A DNA stretch of 10,959 nucleotides from Helicobacteraceae bacterium (GCA_031273735.1 JAISRI010000162.1:1-10959); one strand, 5' to 3'; shown: positions 1 to 6,814, counted from the first letter of the stretch. The notes: a model not told the origin generated them from the letters alone. Made by a program: numbers and translations.

Positions 1-638
1 CTCGTATCTCGATTGAAGCAGTCTCATAATACCCATAGCTCCAAACATAACCGATAGAGAGGTAATATCCTCCGTAACCTCTATCCAAGCTAATCTTGTG
101 CAATCGTCTATACCTCCTACGAGGTATAGACGTTTGTTCTCGTAGTCTCCTCCTACGATACCCTTAGGCAGATGGTAACAATCGAAATGCCCAAGCTCTC
201 CAGCCTTCTTCTTGATTATCAATCTTTTGTTTCTTTTCTCTTTTGGCTTTAGTCTGTTGATATTGTAGCGGACAAGAAGGTTGTAGATCGAGGATAGACT
301 AGGAGAGTTAGGAAGCAAGGCTTCGTAAATCTCGTATCTATTGAAACGTTCCGCCTAAGATAAGCTGCTCTGTCTATCGGCTCTTGCGAATACTTAGAGG
401 CTCTATACTTTACGCCTCTTTTTCTAGGAAGCAAGGAGCTTCCTTGCTCTAGCTCCTTGTATCTATGGTAATACTTAAAGAAGTTTTGCTTCTTTATTCC
501 TCTTCTCTTGAACAATTCGGAAACAAACTTGATTGTAGAATGTTTCTTTTCTTTAACCTGTTCGTATTCCTCTATCAGAGACTTAAGTCTCTTGATACGC
601 TCCCTATGAACCGTATTGTCGCTTTTGGCGTTGAACAT
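1..638 (-). pseudogene. DDE (rve-type) transposase, frameshifted and cut by the window edge
   Basis: The minus strand encodes the N-terminal part of an insertion-sequence transposase. The first segment is basic and helical, with a helix-turn-helix character (FFKYYHRYKELEQG, then RKRGVKYR). At about 345-355 the frame is lost. Shifting by -1 restores a continuous protein: RFNRYEIYEALLPNSPS, then GHFDCYHLPKG and RLYLVGGIDDCTRLAWIEV. That is the start of a retroviral-integrase-like core, with the first catalytic Asp in HFD. The remaining Asp and Glu would lie beyond base 1. The ATG at 638 is chosen because AAAGG lies 6 nt upstream; a TTG at 674 in the same frame has no such site. The general look is IS481/IS3-like, but I cannot fix the family. 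The site of frame loss (CTTAGGCGGAAC) is not a slippery heptamer, so mutational decay is more likely than programmed frameshifting. Confidence 0.75.
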
Positions 639-654
639 GTCAATCCTTTCTTTT

Positions 655-683
655 AGATTGATCAAAGAGATCAATCTTTTTTG
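655..683 (+). terminator. Terminator-like hairpin with T tract at transposase 5' end
   Basis: AGATTGATC (655-663) and GATCAATCT (669-677) form a perfect 9-bp stem with a 5-nt loop, followed on the plus strand by a run of six T. It fits an intrinsic terminator for plus-strand transcription, antisense to the transposase. On the other strand it lies in the leader of the transposase mRNA just before the ATG at 638, where it could instead hinder translation. The stem is AT-rich, so termination strength is uncertain. Confidence 0.45.
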
Positions 684-693
684 TTTTCTTTCA

Positions 694-745
694 TTAACGC
701 TTTTATCTTGGCGATACTAACGTATCGCTTCGATAAAAGCGTCAA
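694..745. repeat. 52-nt imperfect inverted repeat
   Basis: ACGCTTTTATC (697-707) pairs perfectly with GATAAAAGCGT (732-742), and GCGATAC (711-717) pairs with GTATCGC (722-728) around a 4-nt loop, with a 3x3 internal loop between the stems. Two further pairs extend the outside. There is no T tract on either side, so it is not a standard terminator. It lies between the transposase and the ATTCCC elements and could mark the end of the insertion sequence or be an independent palindromic element. Confidence 0.6.
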
Positions 746-765
746 CGAAATGATTGACTTGTACA

Positions 766-785
766 ATTCCCGCGTAGGCGGGAAT
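766..785. repeat. dRS3-like 20-bp palindrome (ATTCCC-N8-GGGAAT), element 1
   Basis: ATTCCC at 766-771 and GGGAAT at 780-785 flank the 8-nt core GCGTAGGC. This matches the ATTCCC-N8-GGGAAT layout of the Neisseria dRS3 repeat in sequence and length. In Neisseria that repeat is a known insertion target for filamentous phage. Homology to the Neisseria repeat is not implied, because short palindromes of this type occur in several bacterial groups. The right arm with its flank (777-790) is also the exact inverse of 866-879, joining elements 1 and 2 into a larger inverted repeat. Confidence 0.65.
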
Positions 786-870
786 CCAAATACGACGGCT
801 TTTGCGTCGTGAGTATTCAAAACTCTACAAATGATTGAAGGCGATCATAATTTGTAGGTTTTTAGTTTGG

Positions 871-930
871 ATTCCCGCCTTCCTCCGCGATTGACGCTTC
901 CTGCGGAAGCTATCGCTCCGTCGCGGGAAT
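871..930. repeat. ATTCCCGC...GCGGGAAT element 2 with internal hairpin
   Basis: ATTCCCGC (871-878) and GCGGGAAT (923-930) are exact inverse termini of a 60-bp unit. Inside lies a perfect hairpin, GCTTCC (896-901) / GGAAGC (905-910) with a 3-nt loop. The sequence just inside the left terminus (CTTCCTCCGCG) closely resembles that of element 3 (CTTCCTACGCG), so the two share an origin. Confidence 0.65.
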
Positions 931-993
931 GACTGTATTTGTAGGATTTGCTGAAAATACGCGAGTTTTCGGCATTTCGTTTGATTCTTTTGG

Positions 994-1096
994 ATTCCCG
1001 CCTTCCTACGCGAAGCGTCCGCTCCGCAACGGAGTGGAGGAGCGTAGGCGCGTAGGACTGACGGCTGGAGACAGCCTGCCGCTCCGTCGCGGGAAT
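994..1096. repeat. ATTCCCGC...GCGGGAAT element 3, long form beside lon
   Basis: This 103-bp unit has the same inverse termini (994-1001 and 1089-1096) and is longer than element 2. Internal pairs are CCTACGCG (1005-1012), which can pair with CGCGTAGG (1049-1056) or in part with GCGTAGG (1042-1048); CTCCG/CGGAG (1022-1026 with 1030-1034); and GGCTG/CAGCC (1063-1067 with 1072-1076). The element starts 17 nt after the lon stop codon, so it would be transcribed in the lon 3' end, where it could end transcription or protect the mRNA. Confidence 0.65.
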
Positions 1097-1113
1097 GACG
1101 AAAAAGTCGGAGG

Positions 1114-3531
1114 TTATTGCGTCAGAGTATGTTCGATCGCTTCCTCTATGCGCGAAACGGGGATAATCTCTAGGCTGTCTTTTACCTCGCTTGGGATCTC
1201 GTCAAGATCAACTTCGTAGTTTTTCTGCGGGATCAAAACGGTTTTCATCTTGGCGCGGTGCGCCGCGATTAACTTCTCTTTAAGCCCTCCGATTGGAAGG
1301 ATTCTGCCCGTAAGCGTCAATTCGCCCGTCATAGCCATATCGCCTTTAGCCGCTTTGGCGCTTAATATCGAGGCGATCGCGCACGCCATAGCCATACCCG
1401 CGCTTGGTCCGTCTTTTGGCGTGGCGCCTTCGGGAGCGTGGAGGTGGATCGCGTGGCGATTGTATATCTCGCTTGCGCTTGGCGTAATGTTTTTGCTTTT
1501 CTCTTCGGGGGTTTTTGGGATTGATTTCTCGTCGATCTTGATCTTTTTTTCGTCGATCAGCGTTTTTACGACGCTATAAGCGATCTGCGCCGATTCTTTC
1601 ATCACGTCGCCTAGACTGCCCGTTAGTTGCAATCCCCCGTTATTAGCGCGTATCTTGATCGCCTCGATTTTCAGCACGTCGCCGCCAACCGGCGTCCAAG
1701 CCAGCCCATTAACCACGCCCACAAGCTGTTTTTTACCTACGCGTTCAATCTCGTACACGATCTTTTCTAAGTAATCTTTTATATTTTCAGAGCCGATCGA
1801 CACGGCGTCGGATTTGCCCTCCAGCAGGACTTTCGCCGATTTTCTGCAAACTTGAGCGATCGCTCTTCGCAGGTTTCGCACGCCCGCCTCTTTGGTGTAT
1901 TTCTCCGCCATATCGCGCAAAGCCGATTGCGAAAACTTAACCTCCTCCTTTTTTAATCCGTGTTTTTTAAGTTCCTGCGGGATCAGATAGCGTTTTGCGA
2001 TCTCGATCTTCTCTTGCGGCGTGTAGCTACTTATAAAAATCGCCTCTAAACGATCGCGCAAAGGCGCGGGAATAGAGCCTATATCGTTTGCCGTCGCTAT
2101 AAAGATAACGCGGCTAAGGTCGATCGAAAAGTTTAGATAGTAGTCGCGGAAGTGGTCGTTTTGCTCCGGATCGAGAATCTCTAGTAAAGCCGCCGTCGGA
2201 TCGCCGCGCATAGTGCGCCCTACCTTGTCGATCTCGTCTAAGATCATCACGGGATTCATACTTTTAGCGCTTACCAGCCCTTGAACAATGCGACCGGGCA
2301 TAGCGCCGATATAGGTTCTGCGATGTCCGCGAAGCTCGTTTACGTCCTCCATACCGCCCAAAGCGATCCTTGCTAGTTCGCGCTTTAAGGCTTTGGCGAT
2401 CGAATGCGCTAGGCTTGTTTTGCCCACTCCTGGGGGCCCCACAAAGCACAAAATCGCGCCGCGAATCTCTTTAGCGTTTGCCGAACGCCGCTCCAAAAGC
2501 TCTCTAGCGGCGAAAAACTCTACGATTCGCTCTTTTGGCTTTTTTAACCCATAGTGGTCGATCGCCAAGCGCTTTTCCACCGCCGAAACGCTCAATCTGC
2601 TCTTAGAATACTCCCCAAAAGGCGTTTCCAGCGCCCATTCGATATACGTTTGCAATAGGTTTGAATCCGCGCTGTCGGGGTGGGAGCGCCCAAGACGATC
2701 GAGCTGTTTTTTGATCTCTTTGTAGCCTTCTTCGCCCATAGCGGCTTTTTTCGCGTCGAGTTTTTTGCGGTATTCCTCGATCTCCTCGTCGCGTTGCGTA
2801 TCCTCGCCAAGCTCTTTTCTGATCTGCTTTAGCTGCTCTTTTAAGAAGTATTCGCGATTGACCTGATCGATTTTGCTATGAACCTTGCTTTTGATCTCGC
2901 GTTGCAACTTCGCGGTTTCGGTTTGCCTAACGATAATTTCAAGCAGTTTCATCACCCGTTTTTCAGGGTTTGTTTCGATAAGTAGCTCGTATGATTCGCT
3001 ATGGTTAAGCCGTAACGCGCTGGCTATAAAGTCGATCGTACGGTTTGGATCGCTAAAATCGGCGATCGCGCCCAAGACATCGCTTGGAAAGTTTGGATTA
3101 ACCGCCGAAAGCGATTTTGCGCTCTCTCTAAGACTCTCGATCAGCGCGTCCATTTGCGTTTTGTCATACATTTCGCTTTCGATCTCCGAAACGTTGACAA
3201 AGATAACGCGCCCTTTTGCAACCGCGTTAGCAGAATCGTTGATCCGCCCCCGCGAAAAGCCTTGAAACAGAGCTTTTACGCGCTTATCGGGCAAGGTCTG
3301 TTTGCGCATAATCAATCCGATCGTGCCAGCGTCGTAAAAGCCCGATCCCCCCTCTTTAGCCGCTACGATCAAAACGGGCGTTTGGTTCGCGAAGGCTTCG
3401 TGCGCCGCCGCGATCGCGCTTTCGTCGCTTAAAAAAAGCGGCGAGATCATAAATGGATATAAAAATAGATCGCTTTCGATAATCAACGGTATCGTAGCGG
3501 GAAAACTGACCTTTTGCATAGCTTCTATCAC
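1114..3531 (-). CDS. lon: ATP-dependent protease Lon (S16 family)
   Basis: Cytoplasmic AAA+ serine protease that unfolds and degrades damaged and regulatory proteins. The 805-residue product has the full architecture: a LonN substrate-binding domain at about 8-205, a coiled linker at about 206-320, the AAA+ module and a C-terminal protease domain. Visible motifs are Walker A GPPGVGKT (365-372), Walker B VMILDEID (428-435), sensor-1 region IATAND (478-483), the arginine-bearing PLRDRLE (490-496), sensor-2 GVRNLRR (550-556), and the catalytic dyad Ser710 in KDGPSAGMA with Lys753 in GGLKEKL. The Ser-Lys spacing of 43 equals that of E. coli Lon. A Lys/Glu-rich stretch at about 660-690 makes it somewhat longer than E. 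coli Lon (784 residues). The GTG at 3531 overlaps the bamD stop as GTGA, indicating translational coupling; an ATG at 3519 is an alternative start four codons in. Confidence 0.97.
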   Translation of the reverse strand: MIEAMQKVSFPATIPLIIESDLFLYPFMISPLFLSDESAIAAAHEAFANQTPVLIVAAKEGGSGFYDAGTIGLIMRKQTLPDKRVKALFQGFSRGRINDSANAVAKGRVIFVNVSEIESEMYDKTQMDALIESLRESAKSLSAVNPNFPSDVLGAIADFSDPNRTIDFIASALRLNHSESYELLIETNPEKRVMKLLEIIVRQTETAKLQREIKSKVHSKIDQVNREYFLKEQLKQIRKELGEDTQRDEEIEEYRKKLDAKKAAMGEEGYKEIKKQLDRLGRSHPDSADSNLLQTYIEWALETPFGEYSKSRLSVSAVEKRLAIDHYGLKKPKERIVEFFAARELLERRSANAKEIRGAILCFVGPPGVGKTSLAHSIAKALKRELARIALGGMEDVNELRGHRRTYIGAMPGRIVQGLVSAKSMNPVMILDEIDKVGRTMRGDPTAALLEILDPEQNDHFRDYYLNFSIDLSRVIFIATANDIGSIPAPLRDRLEAIFISSYTPQEKIEIAKRYLIPQELKKHGLKKEEVKFSQSALRDMAEKYTKEAGVRNLRRAIAQVCRKSAKVLLEGKSDAVSIGSENIKDYLEKIVYEIERVGKKQLVGVVNGLAWTPVGGDVLKIEAIKIRANNGGLQLTGSLGDVMKESAQIAYSVVKTLIDEKKIKIDEKSIPKTPEEKSKNITPSASEIYNRHAIHLHAPEGATPKDGPSAGMAMACAIASILSAKAAKGDMAMTGELTLTGRILPIGGLKEKLIAAHRAKMKTVLIPQKNYEVDLDEIPSEVKDSLEIIPVSRIEEAIEHTLTQ

Positions 3532-4160
3532 TCAAACCAACTTCTAAGCCACCAGCTTTTCGAGGATTCTAGCTTGCCGTCTTGGATCGGTTTGAACTCG
3601 CCCTGTTTTTCGTAGTATTGCGCCGCTTTTTCTTTGTCCTGCCGCGAATATAGGGCGGCTACGTTTTTACTAAGCTCGTTGTTCATCAGCTTTGTTTTGA
3701 CGTTGATCGCCGCCGCGAAAGGCTTTAATTCGCTTGCGGCAAAGCGGCTTACAAAGCTCTCCGATCGTTCCATAACGTCCAAAATCAGCTTTTGATCGCG
3801 CAGGGCGCGTTTGATTCCGCGATAGTCTGAAAGTAGCTTCAGATAGGCGATTCGATCCGAATCGCGCGCGGCGCCAAAACGTTTGGCGTATTCGTCCAGA
3901 TAAAAATTGGCTAACAGATACTCCTCCGCGTCCATATGGGCTAACGCCATCATCATCGTAGCTTCCGCTAAAAGCGGCGATCCGAAATGTTCTCCCGCCA
4001 AACTAGAGTAGCGATCGCCCGCAAGCTCCAAAGCGCCTCTTGCGATCTGCTCGGAAACCTGCCGATACCAATACTCCGCGCTTTGGTTGGAAACGTCTTT
4101 TTGAGAGCAACCGATCGTCAGCGCGAGCGCCGCTAATACGGGATATATTGTTTTTCTCAT
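3528..4160 (-). CDS. bamD: Outer-membrane assembly lipoprotein BamD (YfiO family)
   Basis: A 210-residue lipoprotein of the BAM complex, which inserts beta-barrel proteins into the outer membrane from its periplasmic face. The N terminus has a basic start, a short hydrophobic stretch and a lipobox LTIGC with the lipidated Cys at 18. The rest is helical with TPR-like repeats, including a pattern around 60-100 (SPLLAEATMMMALAHM, then EEYLLANFYLDEYAKRF) that resembles the canonical BamD repeat of an aligned pair of helices ending in a Tyr/Arg/Phe-rich turn. The length fits the short BamD proteins of Campylobacterota. The ATG at 4160 has GAGGA a few nt upstream. The stop overlaps the lon start, so both genes sit in one transcript. 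From memory, lon next to this lipoprotein is a recurrent arrangement in Campylobacter. Confidence 0.85.
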   Translation of the reverse strand: MRKTIYPVLAALALTIGCSQKDVSNQSAEYWYRQVSEQIARGALELAGDRYSSLAGEHFGSPLLAEATMMMALAHMDAEEYLLANFYLDEYAKRFGAARDSDRIAYLKLLSDYRGIKRALRDQKLILDVMERSESFVSRFAASELKPFAAAINVKTKLMNNELSKNVAALYSRQDKEKAAQYYEKQGEFKPIQDGKLESSKSWWLRSWFE

Positions 4161-4189
4161 AATTCCTCGCGTTTTTCGTTGAAAACGAT

Positions 4190-4219
4190 ATTTTAGCGAT
4201 AGTTTGTTTTTACTTCCAA
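4190..4219 (-). promoter_or_regulatory. Candidate sigma-70 promoter for bamD-lon
   Basis: On the minus strand TTGGAA (4219-4214) and TAAAAT (4195-4190) are separated by 18 nt. A start site near 4183 would give a leader of about 22 nt containing the ribosome-binding site. The -35 match is partial, so this is tentative. Confidence 0.3.
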
Positions 4220-4223
4220 AGGG

Positions 4224-4239
4224 TATTTTGCGTTATGCT
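4224..4239 (+). promoter_or_regulatory. Candidate promoter for the SPFH-nfeD pair
   Basis: ATTTTGCGTTATGCT followed by TACGCG resembles the stronger promoters before rpiB and the tRNA (ATTTTTG-Y-TACAATC followed by CGCG), with TATGCT at 4234-4239 as the -10. The expected leader is roughly 26 nt and includes the AAGGA at 4262-4266. The -10 is a weak match and the TG spacing differs. Confidence 0.3.
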
Positions 4240-4272
4240 TACGCGGATAGACCAATAATCAAAGGAATAAAG

Positions 4273-5196
4273 ATGGAAGAGTTATCTGGCGCTCAAGTAG
4301 TTTTAATCGCTATCGGCGTTATAATCGCGATTACGATTTTCAGAGGAATCGTGATCGTTTCTCAAGCCGAAATAAAAATAGTCGAGCGGCTTGGCAAGTT
4401 TCACCGCTCTCTAAACGCGGGTTTTAATTGGATTATTCCGTTTTTTGATCGCGTCGCGGCGGTTCTTAGCACCAAAGAGCATATCATCAACATTCCGCGC
4501 CAGCCGGTGATCACGCGGGATAACGTAACGATTCATATCGATGGAATCGTCTTTATCGCCGTGATCGAGCCGTATAAAACGACCTACAACGTTACAAATT
4601 ATCAAGTCGCGGTGGCGAATTTGGCGCTAACGACGCTAAGAAGCGAGATCGGTTCTATGACGTTGGACGAAATTCTATCCAACCGCGAACATATCAACTC
4701 GCGCATTTTGGTGATTTTGGACGAGGCGGGCGCAAACTGGGGAACGAAGGTAACGCGCATCGAGATCAGCGATATTGCCGTGCCTACCGAGATTCAAGAA
4801 GCGATGAGTATGCAGATGAAAGCCGAACGCGAAAAACGAGCGATCGAGCTAAAAGCGCAAGCCGATAAAGAGGCTGTTATCAGGCAGTCCGAAGCCTACA
4901 AAGCCGAGCAGTTTTTGCACGCGGAGGCGATCGAACGTATGGCGGACGCGCAGGCTTTTTCAATAAAAGCGGTGGCGAAAGCGCAACAAGAGGCGATCGA
5001 GGCGATCGCGGTCGCAATCGGCAAAAATACGCAATCGGCGGAGTATTTGCTGGCAAAAGATCGAATCGCGGCGTTTAACGAGCTTGCCAAGAGTCCAAGC
5101 AAAGATAAGGTCGTCGTGCCTTATGAAGCGGTTGATCTGATCGGTTCTTTGACGATTTTGGGCGACACGCTCAAAAAAGCGGTTAGTAAAGACTGA
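4273..5196 (+). CDS. Stomatin/QmcA-like SPFH-domain membrane protein
   Basis: A 307-residue member of the stomatin/prohibitin (band 7) family, which forms oligomeric scaffolds in membrane microdomains and often modulates membrane proteases. Residues about 8-30 form one N-terminal membrane segment. The SPFH domain follows at about 30-180, with family-typical stretches: QAEIKIVERLGKFHRSLNAG, IPFFDRV, PVITRDNVTIHIDGIVF, LRSEIGSMTLDEILSNRE and WGTKVTRIEISDI. An Ala/Glu/Lys-rich coiled coil at about 178-250 then mediates oligomerisation. The ATG at 4273 is preferred because AAGGA precedes it by 6 nt and the membrane segment then begins correctly; an upstream in-frame TTG at 4204 would add 23 unconvincing residues. 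The NfeD partner begins 2 nt after the stop, the usual operon for this family. Orthology to E. coli QmcA specifically is inferred. Confidence 0.92.
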   Translation: MEELSGAQVVLIAIGVIIAITIFRGIVIVSQAEIKIVERLGKFHRSLNAGFNWIIPFFDRVAAVLSTKEHIINIPRQPVITRDNVTIHIDGIVFIAVIEPYKTTYNVTNYQVAVANLALTTLRSEIGSMTLDEILSNREHINSRILVILDEAGANWGTKVTRIEISDIAVPTEIQEAMSMQMKAEREKRAIELKAQADKEAVIRQSEAYKAEQFLHAEAIERMADAQAFSIKAVAKAQQEAIEAIAVAIGKNTQSAEYLLAKDRIAAFNELAKSPSKDKVVVPYEAVDLIGSLTILGDTLKKAVSKD

Positions 5197-5198
5197 AT

Positions 5199-5594
5199 AT
5201 GTGGGTCTTGATCGCGGGCGCGGCGTTAATCGCGTTAGAGCTTGTAACGGGCAGTTTCTATCTTTTATGGTATGGAATCGGGCTGGCGATCAGCGGCGCG
5301 GTCGGCTGGGCGATCGGAAGCGAAGCGTGGATTTGGCAGAGCGCGATCGGGCTTGCGATCGGGTTTGTTTTGATGTTGCTTTTAAGAAAACGCATAATTT
5401 TCAGACGTAAAAACGAGCAAAAAGACGAATTCTTGCTAGTTGAAGGCGAAGGGACGATCAAAGAGGGCGGTTTAGTCGAGTTTCGCGGCACTCTTTGGCA
5501 ATACGAGGCGGACGGTAGCGCGGAGTTTGCGGTTGGCGAGCGCGTGATCGTCCGCCCTAGCGCCGCCAATCGCGTCGCTATCTCAAAACGTTAA
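5199..5594 (+). CDS. NfeD-like membrane protein, short form
   Basis: A 131-residue partner of the preceding SPFH protein. It has hydrophobic segments at about 3-17, 20-40 and 44-62, a basic cluster at 63-71 (RKRIIFRRK), and a small beta-rich C-terminal domain at about 78-130 matching the NfeD OB fold: GEGTIKEGGLVEFRGTLWQ, then the GERVIV signature. The short form lacks the N-terminal ClpP-like protease domain of long NfeD (NfeD1b) proteins, so it is a membrane cofactor rather than a protease. It starts 2 nt after the SPFH stop, implying translational coupling. The OB domain is thought to bind its SPFH partner; E. coli YbbK-YbbL and QmcA operons are comparable. The gene symbol is left empty because naming of the short forms varies. 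Confidence 0.88.
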   Translation: MWVLIAGAALIALELVTGSFYLLWYGIGLAISGAVGWAIGSEAWIWQSAIGLAIGFVLMLLLRKRIIFRRKNEQKDEFLLVEGEGTIKEGGLVEFRGTLWQYEADGSAEFAVGERVIVRPSAANRVAISKR

Positions 5595-5606
5595 TGCGCG
5601 TTTTTG
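5585..5606 (+). terminator. Weak terminator candidate after nfeD
   Basis: AAAACG (5585-5590) can pair with CGTTTT (5599-5604) across an 8-nt loop, and T residues continue after it. The stem is short, mostly A-T and overlaps the coding end, so it may be incidental. It is the only termination-type signal between nfeD and the rpiB promoter. Confidence 0.25.
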
Positions 5607-5688
5607 ATTATTATTTAACAAAGTAATATCCTCGTATTGTTATATTAAGCGGTAAAATTGACAAATTAGACGACAAATTGACGATTTT

Positions 5689-5697
5689 TGTTACAAT
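5689..5697 (+). promoter_or_regulatory. Extended -10 promoter of the rpiB operon
   Basis: TG-T-TACAAT is a full extended -10 (TG at 5689-5690, hexamer at 5692-5697), preceded by a T run. It matches the promoter in front of the tRNA-Leu gene across ATTTTTG-Y-TACAATC and the following CGCGC. No good -35 lies at the normal distance, as is common in Campylobacterota. Transcription would begin near 5704-5705, right at the rpiB ATG. Upstream, ACAAATT is directly repeated at 5661-5667 and 5673-5679 (12 bp apart, about one helical turn), which could be a regulator site. Confidence 0.6.
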
Positions 5698-5704
5698 CCG
5701 CGCT

Positions 5705-6160
5705 ATGAAAAAAATCTTTATTGGCGGCGATCACGCGGCGATCGAGATGAAAAGCGCGGCGATCGCCTACTTGCGAAATACTTTGGCTTGCGAAATAATC
5801 GACGTGGGCGCGTATGACGGCGAGCGGGTCGATTACCCCGATTACGCGGCGAAAGTCTGCGTAGAGGTTCTAAAAGATAAAGAGGCGAGCGGGATTTTGA
5901 TCTGCGGGACGGGAATCGGAATGAGCATAGCCGCCAATAAGCATAAAGGCGTTCGCGCCGCGCTGGCGCATAACTCTTACGAGGCGCAGATGGCGAGGGA
6001 GCATAACGACGCGAACGTTTTATGCTTGGGAGCGCGGACGATCGGCTTGGGAACGATGGAGTCGGTTTTGGACTTTTGGATACGCGCCTCGTTCGCGGGC
6101 GGACGGCATAGCGCTAGGCTTGAAAAGATCGCTAAATTGGAAGATAAGTGTTTTTCCTAG
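5705..6160 (+). CDS. rpiB: Ribose-5-phosphate isomerase B
   Basis: Interconverts ribulose 5-phosphate and ribose 5-phosphate in the non-oxidative pentose phosphate pathway, feeding PRPP and nucleotide synthesis. The 151-residue product has family-typical length and motifs: GGDHAA at the N terminus (Asp9, His10), the catalytic Cys67 in ILICGTGIGMSIAANK with its phosphate/anion loop, and His100 in AREHNDANVLCLGARTIG. These match Asp9, His10, Cys66 and His99 of E. coli RpiB. The ATG at 5705 is chosen because the family starts M-K-I/K just before the GxDHA motif; a TTG 27 nt upstream lies across the promoter. No Shine-Dalgarno sequence precedes it, and the promoter position implies leaderless translation. 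It heads an operon reaching to mgsA. Confidence 0.95.
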   Translation: MKKIFIGGDHAAIEMKSAAIAYLRNTLACEIIDVGAYDGERVDYPDYAAKVCVEVLKDKEASGILICGTGIGMSIAANKHKGVRAALAHNSYEAQMAREHNDANVLCLGARTIGLGTMESVLDFWIRASFAGGRHSARLEKIAKLEDKCFS

Positions 6161-6483
6161 AGTGGATTTACGTAACGATCGTGATTTTGGCGATCGGCTT
6201 TCTGTTTTTCAAGGCGTTTTATTACAAAAATCTATTGGAAAAAGAGCATAAAAGCAATCAGATATTAAAAGAGACGCTTAAGGAAGCGGAGATCTTTATA
6301 CGAAAATACCAGCTTCAGCTCCAAAGAAGTTTAGGCAACACCGATATTCTAAACGAGGAGATGAACCGCCTAAGAAACGACGTAAAGGCATTCAAAGCCC
6401 GCAACGCTCAATACCGCATTGAAAACGAGCGTATCCGCCACAAAATTAAAGATTTAGAAAGTAAGATCGAAGCCCTACTATAA
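6148..6483 (+). CDS. Single-pass membrane protein with long coiled coil (HP0573-like)
   Basis: A 111-residue protein with one N-terminal membrane segment at about 5-24 (WIYVTIVILAIGFLFFKAF), followed by a continuous charged coiled coil to the C terminus, so the coil is expected to lie in the cytoplasm. It starts with a GTG that overlaps the end of rpiB by 13 nt, with GGAAG just upstream, so it is translationally coupled to rpiB. By position and shape it corresponds to the small uncharacterised protein between rpiB and apt in H. pylori (HP0573, from memory). No enzymatic motif is visible and I cannot assign a function. Its conserved place suggests a link to the neighbouring nucleotide-precursor genes, or only operon history. 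Confidence 0.8.
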   Translation: MFFLEWIYVTIVILAIGFLFFKAFYYKNLLEKEHKSNQILKETLKEAEIFIRKYQLQLQRSLGNTDILNEEMNRLRNDVKAFKARNAQYRIENERIRHKIKDLESKIEALL

Positions 6484-6491
6484 GGAAAAAG

Positions 6492-6794
6492 GTGAGAGTA
6501 TTTAACGGGTTTGACGAGTTATTGAAGGCTTACAAAGAGCTTGGCGTGTGGTGGATATTCACTAAACGGGAGTTTGTTAATAATTCCAAAGAAGATATTT
6601 CAACGGGGACTTTTTACGTGCCAGAAAACGACGAGGAGGAAGAGGAGAGTTATGACGTTTTGGCAACTTGGCTTGAAACCCAAACTTTCGAGGGTATTAT
6701 CGACAATAAATTGGAACATCACCCAGAAGCGTCTCGCGACGATTTGATCGAAGCCGCCATTTATTATCTCGAAATGGACGACTTTTTGGATTAA
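6492..6794 (+). CDS. Small acidic hypothetical protein, tandem copy A
   Basis: A 100-residue protein I do not recognise with certainty. It opens with MRVFNGFDELLKAYKELG, then an aromatic strand GVWWIFTKREF, an acidic stretch ENDEEEEE (45-52), a segment ending ATWLETQTFEGII, and a helical close with DDLIEAAIYYLEMDDF. The C-terminal pattern recalls the small DUF7716-type proteins, a low-confidence memory rather than a search result. There is no signal peptide, membrane segment or catalytic motif; a cytoplasmic acidic binding protein (inhibitor, immunity or antitoxin type) is possible but unproven. The start is GTG at 6492 with AAGGA upstream, 8 nt after the preceding stop. It is 93% identical to the next gene, and the pair interrupts an otherwise conserved rpiB-apt neighbourhood. 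Confidence 0.8.
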   Translation: MRVFNGFDELLKAYKELGVWWIFTKREFVNNSKEDISTGTFYVPENDEEEEESYDVLATWLETQTFEGIIDNKLEHHPEASRDDLIEAAIYYLEMDDFLD

Positions 6795-6814
6795 GCAAAA
6801 TACAAAGGAAAAAA

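Larger units (their letters stand above)
639..1113. other. Gene-free region of palindromic repeats between transposase and lon
   Basis: No plausible coding sequence is present; the open frames here run through palindromes. The region holds, in order, the hairpin at 655-683, the imperfect palindrome at 694-745, and three ATTCCC...GGGAAT elements at 766-785, 871-930 and 994-1096. The spacers also carry symmetry: ACGACG/CGTCGT (792-797 with 805-810), CTACAAAT/ATTTGTAG (825-832 with 850-857), and GCTGAAAA/TTTTCGGC with one wobble pair (950-957 with 966-973). The 9-mer ATTTGTAGG occurs directly repeated at 850-858 and 937-945. The only clear termination-type signal is the plus-strand hairpin at 655-683. 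I see no simple intrinsic terminator for lon. Confidence 0.7.

Noticed and set aside
694..1096. CRISPR array
   Set aside because: The repeats are inverted, of unequal length and irregularly spaced, with no uniform spacers or cas genes.
929..1219. Open frame across the repeat block and the lon 3' end
   Set aside because: It runs through palindromic ATTCCC elements and antisense lon; its protein is just a translation of the repeats.
2885..3432. Plus-strand open frames antisense to lon
   Set aside because: They lie wholly within the lon coding region, have no start signal, and their products show only low-complexity Ser/Leu/Ile composition.
4204..4272. Longer SPFH protein from a TTG at 4204
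   Set aside because: The extra 23 residues are not membrane-like or conserved in character, cross the candidate promoter, and the ATG at 4273 has a proper ribosome-binding site.
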